Origin: Bacteroidota bacterium
Lineage (GTDB): Bacteria; Bacteroidota; Bacteroidia; Bacteroidales; Bacteroidaceae
Assembly (NCBI GenBank): GCA_023458215.1
Contig: JAEXAJ010000036.1
Span: forward strand, 1 to 7,762
Reading direction: 5' to 3'
Length of the DNA: 7,762 bases
In this document: positions 5,277 to 7,762 of the stretch, in pieces
How positions within the stretch are numbered: the stretch's first letter is position 1
How the letters are laid out: the number at the start of each line of letters is the position of its first letter
The notes under the pieces: generated by a model
Database searches by the model: none
What the model was told of the DNA's origin: nothing
What the model saw: the letters and a program-made list of their open reading frames with translations, nothing else
Made by a program: the position numbers and the translations under genes

Positions 5277-6662
5277 TCACTTGTTCTTAACTATTTGTGC
5301 CATAAACTCTGCTTCGCAAACGACCTTTTCACCTACGAATGCATAACCTTTCATAGTGGAGATACCCCGGCGGATAGGAGCAAGCAACTCTACCCGGAAA
5401 ACCAGCGTATCGCCCGGCACTACTTTCTGACGGAATTTCACGCCGTCAATCTTCATAAAATAGGTAGAGTAGCGTTCTGGTTCATCCACGGAGTTCAGTA
5501 CTAATAAACCGCCGGTCTGTGCCATCGCTTCTATTTGCAATACACCCGGCATAACCGGTTCTTGCGGGAAATGTCCCTGGAAGAAAGGTTCGTTGGCAGT
5601 TATATTCTTTACACCTACAATATAATTGGCACCGATCTCAATTACTTTATCTACCAGTTGGAACGGATAGCGGTGGGGCAGTAGTTCGCGGATGCGGTTT
5701 ACGTCCATCACAGGTTCGCGGTTCCAGTCGTAAGTAGGAGCCTGAATCTCGTGGAGACGTATCTCTTTGCGCATTTGGCGGGCAAACTTATTATTGATGG
5801 TATGTCCCGGACGGGTAGCGATGATGCGACCTTTAATGGGTTTGCCAATCAAGGCAAGATCACCGATCACATCGAGAAGTTTGTGGCGGGCACATTCGTT
5901 GGGGGTTACCAGCGGTTTGTGATTGATGTAACCCAACTGCTTGGCATCCATGTGTGGAACGCCCATCACGTCGGCCAGTTTGTCGTAGTTCTCCTGAGAC
6001 ATTTCGCGCTCGTAGATTACGATAGCGTTGTCCAGGTCGCCGCCTTTGATAAGACCGGCTTGTAGCAACGGTTCTATTTCGCGTACAAATACGAATGTAC
6101 GGCTTGAAGCTATTTCTTCCTTGAACTTCTTCATGTCCTCCAACGTAGCAAATTGGTTGGGGATAATGCTGGAATCGTAGGATACCAATACATTGAGACT
6201 GAAATTCTCGTCCGGTAATACGATGATGGAAGAACCGGTGGTTTCGTCACGAAACTCTATTTTAGACTTGATGATATAAAAGTCTTTTACGGCATTCTGT
6301 TCTACAGTGCCTACACGTTCTATTTCGTTGACATAATATTGGGCGCTTCCGTCCAGAATAGGGAACTCCGGACCGTTTACTTGTATCAGACAGTTGTCTA
6401 TACCCAATGCGTAGAGGGCTGCCATGCCGTGTTCAATAGTACTCACCTTTACTCCATTCTTTGAGAGTACAGTACCACGGGTAGTTTCGGCTACATTATC
6501 GGCAACGGCATCGATGGTGGGGTGCCCCTCTACGTCGATTCGTTGGATTTTATATCCGTGATTATCCGGAGCCGGATTGAAAGTTACGGTTAGGTCAAGT
6601 CCCGTGTGAAGACCTTTCCCACTGAGTGAAAAGCTATCTTTCAGTGTTTTCTGTTTCAACAT
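5277..6662 (-). CDS. lpxC-fabZ: Bifunctional UDP-3-O-acyl-GlcNAc deacetylase / 3-hydroxyacyl-ACP dehydratase
   Basis: This is a 461-residue fusion of two cytoplasmic enzymes. Residues 1 to about 305 are LpxC, the committed zinc deacetylase of lipid A synthesis: GKGLHTG (15-21), STIEHGMAAL (74-83) with Glu77 and His78, FPILDGSA (100-107), RHKLLDVIGDL (259-269) with His260 and Asp264, and PGHTINN (285-291) with His287. These supply the expected Zn ligands (His78, His260, Asp264) and catalytic Glu77/His287. Residues about 318-461 are FabZ, the hotdog-fold dehydratase that makes enoyl-ACP: LLPHRYPF (327-334), NEPFFQGHFP (357-366) with catalytic His364, and PGVLQIEAMAQ (372-382) with Glu378. The linker is only about 12 residues. 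The fusion is a known Bacteroidetes form. Its ATG comes 3 nt after the lpxD stop codon, implying translational coupling. The fusion puts into one chain the enzyme that commits to lipid A and the one that draws 3-hydroxyacyl-ACP into fatty acid synthesis. Confidence 0.97.
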   Translation of the reverse strand: MLKQKTLKDSFSLSGKGLHTGLDLTVTFNPAPDNHGYKIQRIDVEGHPTIDAVADNVAETTRGTVLSKNGVKVSTIEHGMAALYALGIDNCLIQVNGPEFPILDGSAQYYVNEIERVGTVEQNAVKDFYIIKSKIEFRDETTGSSIIVLPDENFSLNVLVSYDSSIIPNQFATLEDMKKFKEEIASSRTFVFVREIEPLLQAGLIKGGDLDNAIVIYEREMSQENYDKLADVMGVPHMDAKQLGYINHKPLVTPNECARHKLLDVIGDLALIGKPIKGRIIATRPGHTINNKFARQMRKEIRLHEIQAPTYDWNREPVMDVNRIRELLPHRYPFQLVDKVIEIGANYIVGVKNITANEPFFQGHFPQEPVMPGVLQIEAMAQTGGLLVLNSVDEPERYSTYFMKIDGVKFRQKVVPGDTLVFRVELLAPIRRGISTMKGYAFVGEKVVCEAEFMAQIVKNK

Positions 6663-6665
6663 TGG

Positions 6666-7706
6666 TTACTTATTTATTTGTTGTTTTAGTTCATTCAATT
6701 CTTTGCGAAGCTGGCGGAGCTCAAGTTGCATTTCGGGCAGACTTCGCTGTGCAACGGATGCTTTGAAATACTGCTTCAACTCCATAGGGGGGGTACCGAT
6801 AAGTTGGCTGCCATCTTTCAGATTACTGGGGACGCCTGATTGTGCGCCAAGGCTTACCTTGTTGCCGACACGGATATGTCCTGCCAAACCTACTTGTCCG
6901 CCTATCATGCACCACTCGCCTACTTTGGTAGATCCGGCTACACCGGCTTGTGCCGCCATGACTGTGTTTGCACCGATTTCGTCGTTGTGGGCAATCTGAA
7001 TCAGGTTATCCAGCTTAACCCCTTTGCGTATAATGGTTGCACCCATCGTAGCACGGTCCACGCAAGTATTTGCGCCGATTTCTACATCGTCTTCCAATAG
7101 GGCGATACCAATTTGAGGAATCTTTTCATATCCATCGGGGGTAGGAGCGAAGCCGAAACCATCTGCACCGATTACCGAACCGGAATGCAAAATACAACGA
7201 TTACCTATCCGACAATCATAATAAACGGTACAACTGGCGTAAAGAATACAATCACTGCCTACTTTGGCGCCACTACCGATGGTAACATGCGGATGAATCA
7301 CAGTATTGTCACCAACTTCAGCATGATCGCCGATGCAAGCAAAGGGCGCTATGTAAACATCCTTGCCTATTTTTGCAGTCTCTGCAATGAATGCCAGCGG
7401 ACTAATTCCCACTCGTTTGGGCTTGCTTTGCTCATAAAGATTTAGCAATTTGGCAAGACTTTCGTAGGCATTGTCCACTTTTATCAAAGTAGCTTTTACT
7501 TCATGTTCCGGAACAAAATCCTTGTTTACCAATACAATGCTCGATTGGGTTTCGTATATATAGGAAGTATATTTAGGATTAGATAGAAAGGAGATAGCTC
7601 CCGGTATTCCTTCTTCTATTTTGGCAAAGGTATGTACGGTTGCATTCTCATCTCCAACGATTTCTCCTTGGATAAATGTTGCAATTTGTTTAGCAGAGAA
7701 CTCCAT
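6666..7706 (-). CDS. lpxD: UDP-3-O-(3-hydroxyacyl)glucosamine N-acyltransferase
   Basis: LpxD adds the second 3-hydroxyacyl chain, from ACP to the 2-amino group exposed by LpxC, in the cytoplasm. The 346 residues match the family (about 340). Residues 1 to about 98 form the N-terminal uridine-binding domain ([14 protein letters not shown], 37-50). A left-handed beta-helix follows, about 101-300, with [22 protein letters not shown] (181-188), VDRATMG (216-222) and DNLIQIAHN (233-241). The catalytic His240 aligns with E. coli His239, and His277 in LAGHIRV with E. coli His276. GTPPMEL (304-310) begins the C-terminal arm, and residues 323-346 form a charged, Leu-rich helix likely to be the trimer coiled coil. 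The ATG at 7706 gives a family-typical N-terminus (MEFSAKQIA). It is the first gene of the - strand unit inside the window; an upstream partner cannot be excluded. Confidence 0.97.
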   Translation of the reverse strand: MEFSAKQIATFIQGEIVGDENATVHTFAKIEEGIPGAISFLSNPKYTSYIYETQSSIVLVNKDFVPEHEVKATLIKVDNAYESLAKLLNLYEQSKPKRVGISPLAFIAETAKIGKDVYIAPFACIGDHAEVGDNTVIHPHVTIGSGAKVGSDCILYASCTVYYDCRIGNRCILHSGSVIGADGFGFAPTPDGYEKIPQIGIALLEDDVEIGANTCVDRATMGATIIRKGVKLDNLIQIAHNDEIGANTVMAAQAGVAGSTKVGEWCMIGGQVGLAGHIRVGNKVSLGAQSGVPSNLKDGSQLIGTPPMELKQYFKASVAQRSLPEMQLELRQLRKELNELKQQINK

Positions 7707-7762
7707 AACTTATTCTTGTTAGATGGTTTCAGAACACAAATAACGGACTTTTTTTTTATATT
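7707..7762 (-). other. Upstream leader of lpxD, no confident promoter
   Basis: The last 56 bp hold no gene. Read on the - strand they contain an A9 run (7749-7757) and then GTTATTTG, which only partly resembles the TAnnTTTG -7 element (the leading TA is not in place). The leader just before lpxD is A/T-rich with no Shine-Dalgarno. Whether lpxD is transcribed from here or from further upstream cannot be decided because the window ends. Confidence 0.3.

Noticed and set aside
5751..6065. 104-codon + strand frame
   Set aside because: It is antisense to conserved LpxC codons, including the zinc-site region; no independent coding evidence.
7725..7757. Promoter for lpxD around GTTATTTG on the - strand
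   Set aside because: The element does not fit TAnnTTTG and any -33 element would fall in the A9 run or beyond the window edge.

Overview
The window reads as a chromosomal segment of a gut-type Bacteroides (order Bacteroidales). Four observations support this: an LpxC-FabZ fusion, which is characteristic of Bacteroidetes; a near-perfect Bacteroides-type promoter (TTTG, 21-bp spacer, TATCTTTG); starts that lack a Shine-Dalgarno and sit in A/T-rich leaders; and an M56/BlaR1-type protein whose C-terminus carries TonB-C, receptor-plug-like and carboxypeptidase-regulatory-like segments. The species cannot be fixed from the sequence alone.

Left part, + strand (1-2795). The 3' end of a BlaR1-like membrane sensor gene enters from the left edge; its protease domain lies outside the window. 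After a 111-bp gap holding a good promoter comes an exported Ntn-type hydrolase of the choloylglycine hydrolase / C45 superfamily, whose predicted nucleophile Cys24 would become the first residue after signal peptide removal. A strong hairpin with a U-rich tail, lying inside the end of the convergent miaA gene, probably terminates this transcript.

Right part, - strand (7706 down to 2811). A likely single transcription unit runs lpxD, lpxC-fabZ, lpxA, a pRiA4b ORF-3-like gene of unknown function, and miaA. LpxA, LpxC and LpxD are the first three enzymes of lipid A synthesis. FabZ dehydrates the 3-hydroxyacyl-ACPs that LpxA and LpxD use as donors, so the cluster sits at the branch between fatty acid and lipid A synthesis. 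MiaA (tRNA A37 prenylation) closes the unit. All predicted catalytic residues are present and no gene looks broken.

The most unusual structure is non-coding. The two large gaps of the operon (lpxC-fabZ to lpxA, 108 bp; ORF-3-like to miaA, 109 bp) are each filled almost end to end by tandem 7-bp repeats in opposite orientation around a 23-28-bp unique core. Each would fold into a long AU-rich hairpin in the mRNA, ending 4-6 nt before the next start codon. The two arrays differ in repeat sequence but share architecture, size and placement. I do not know whether this element type has been named.
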